Below, in pieces: positions 63,819 to 64,000 of a DNA stretch of 64,000 nt. Position numbers and translations under genes: made by a program. Numbering within the stretch: position 1 is the stretch's first letter; every line of letters starts with the position of its first letter. This stretch comes from Skeletonema tropicum (Eukaryota > Bacillariophyta > Thalassiosirophyceae > Thalassiosirales > Thalassiosiraceae), in the NCBI GenBank assembly GCA_037178625.1, contig CM074134.1, forward strand, positions 1-64,000, given 5' to 3'. Below the pieces are notes generated by a model that was given only the letters and a program-made list of their open reading frames with translations, did not search any database and had not been told where the DNA came from.

Positions 63819-64000
63819 CTTGGAGATAAAAAAATGAGTATAAACAAATCTACGAGTCTCAACTAGATATATTAAATCGTTACCAATACTAAGTATCTAA
63901 CATCAACATCAAGCATGAAAGTGTTATTATTCTATTCTCGAACTGAACGTTTTCTCAGGTCTGGACATGAGTGAGTTGATGGTCATAAAATGGTATAATG
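63819..64000 (+). repeat. 182-bp direct repeat, copy 2, reaches window end
   Basis: Exact copy displaced by 290 bp, so a tandem duplication may continue beyond the window. The 108 bp between copies (63711-63818) seem unrelated to either copy. Confidence 0.95.

Noticed and set aside
1..64000. tRNA genes, CRISPR arrays, bacterial-type promoters or operons
   Set aside because: No T-loop/A-box pairs, no regularly spaced repeat-spacer arrays, and the genes are eukaryotic with introns.

Overview
The window is nuclear DNA of a stramenopile alga, most likely a centric diatom. The signs are short GT-AG introns of about 86-126 bp, a plastid-lipid-associated protein whose N-terminus resembles the diatom plastid signal motif, an HSF-type DNA-binding protein, a MYND-finger protein, CxxxGCTN repeats, a C-C/G-Y-C cysteine-rich repeat protein, and many decayed mobile elements. 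The organism call is an inference from family content; no marker gene such as rRNA is present and I saw no tRNA.

Layout. 0-2.3 kb: 3' part of a secreted-looking cysteine-rich protein built from near-identical 76-residue repeats. 2.8-3.8 kb: PAP/fibrillin-like plastid protein. 4.0-10.4 kb: a 6.4-kb unit bounded by ~176-bp direct repeats, without intact genes, decayed, and rich in small perfect hairpins. 10.6-20.3 kb: the densest gene block (hemerythrin-like, DUF1749-type hydrolase, CxxxGCTN repeat protein, a three-exon dioxygenase-like/beta-propeller fusion, MYND protein). 20.4-22.8 kb: a small inverted-repeat transposon, then a truncated Ty1/copia piece joined to telomere-like repeats. 22.9-24.2 kb: two-exon seven-transmembrane receptor. 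24.2-31.4 kb: gene-poor, with dispersed repeats, an RT relic and a second hairpin array. 31.4-42.2 kb: small diatom-type protein, F-box-like/Cys-rich protein, unknown coiled protein, 865-aa orphan, protein arginine methyltransferase. 42.4-64 kb: duplicated and broken genes, including four copies of one unknown family, three kinase relics, a PIF1-like helicase relic and an internally deleted sulfatase, with three intact genes among them (secreted propeller protein, HSF, one family member) plus two abutting TIR elements.

The genes do not form a pathway; they are independent eukaryotic genes in a repeat-rich region. The most unusual signal is two separate arrays of short hairpins (9.3-10.0 kb and 28.07-28.25 kb) whose stems differ between units yet stay perfectly paired, with related loops (AGGA/TGGA type on one strand). 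This is a covariation pattern that ordinary decay would not keep. Exon boundaries given here were placed by eye from GT-AG sites and reading frame and have not been tested with transcripts.
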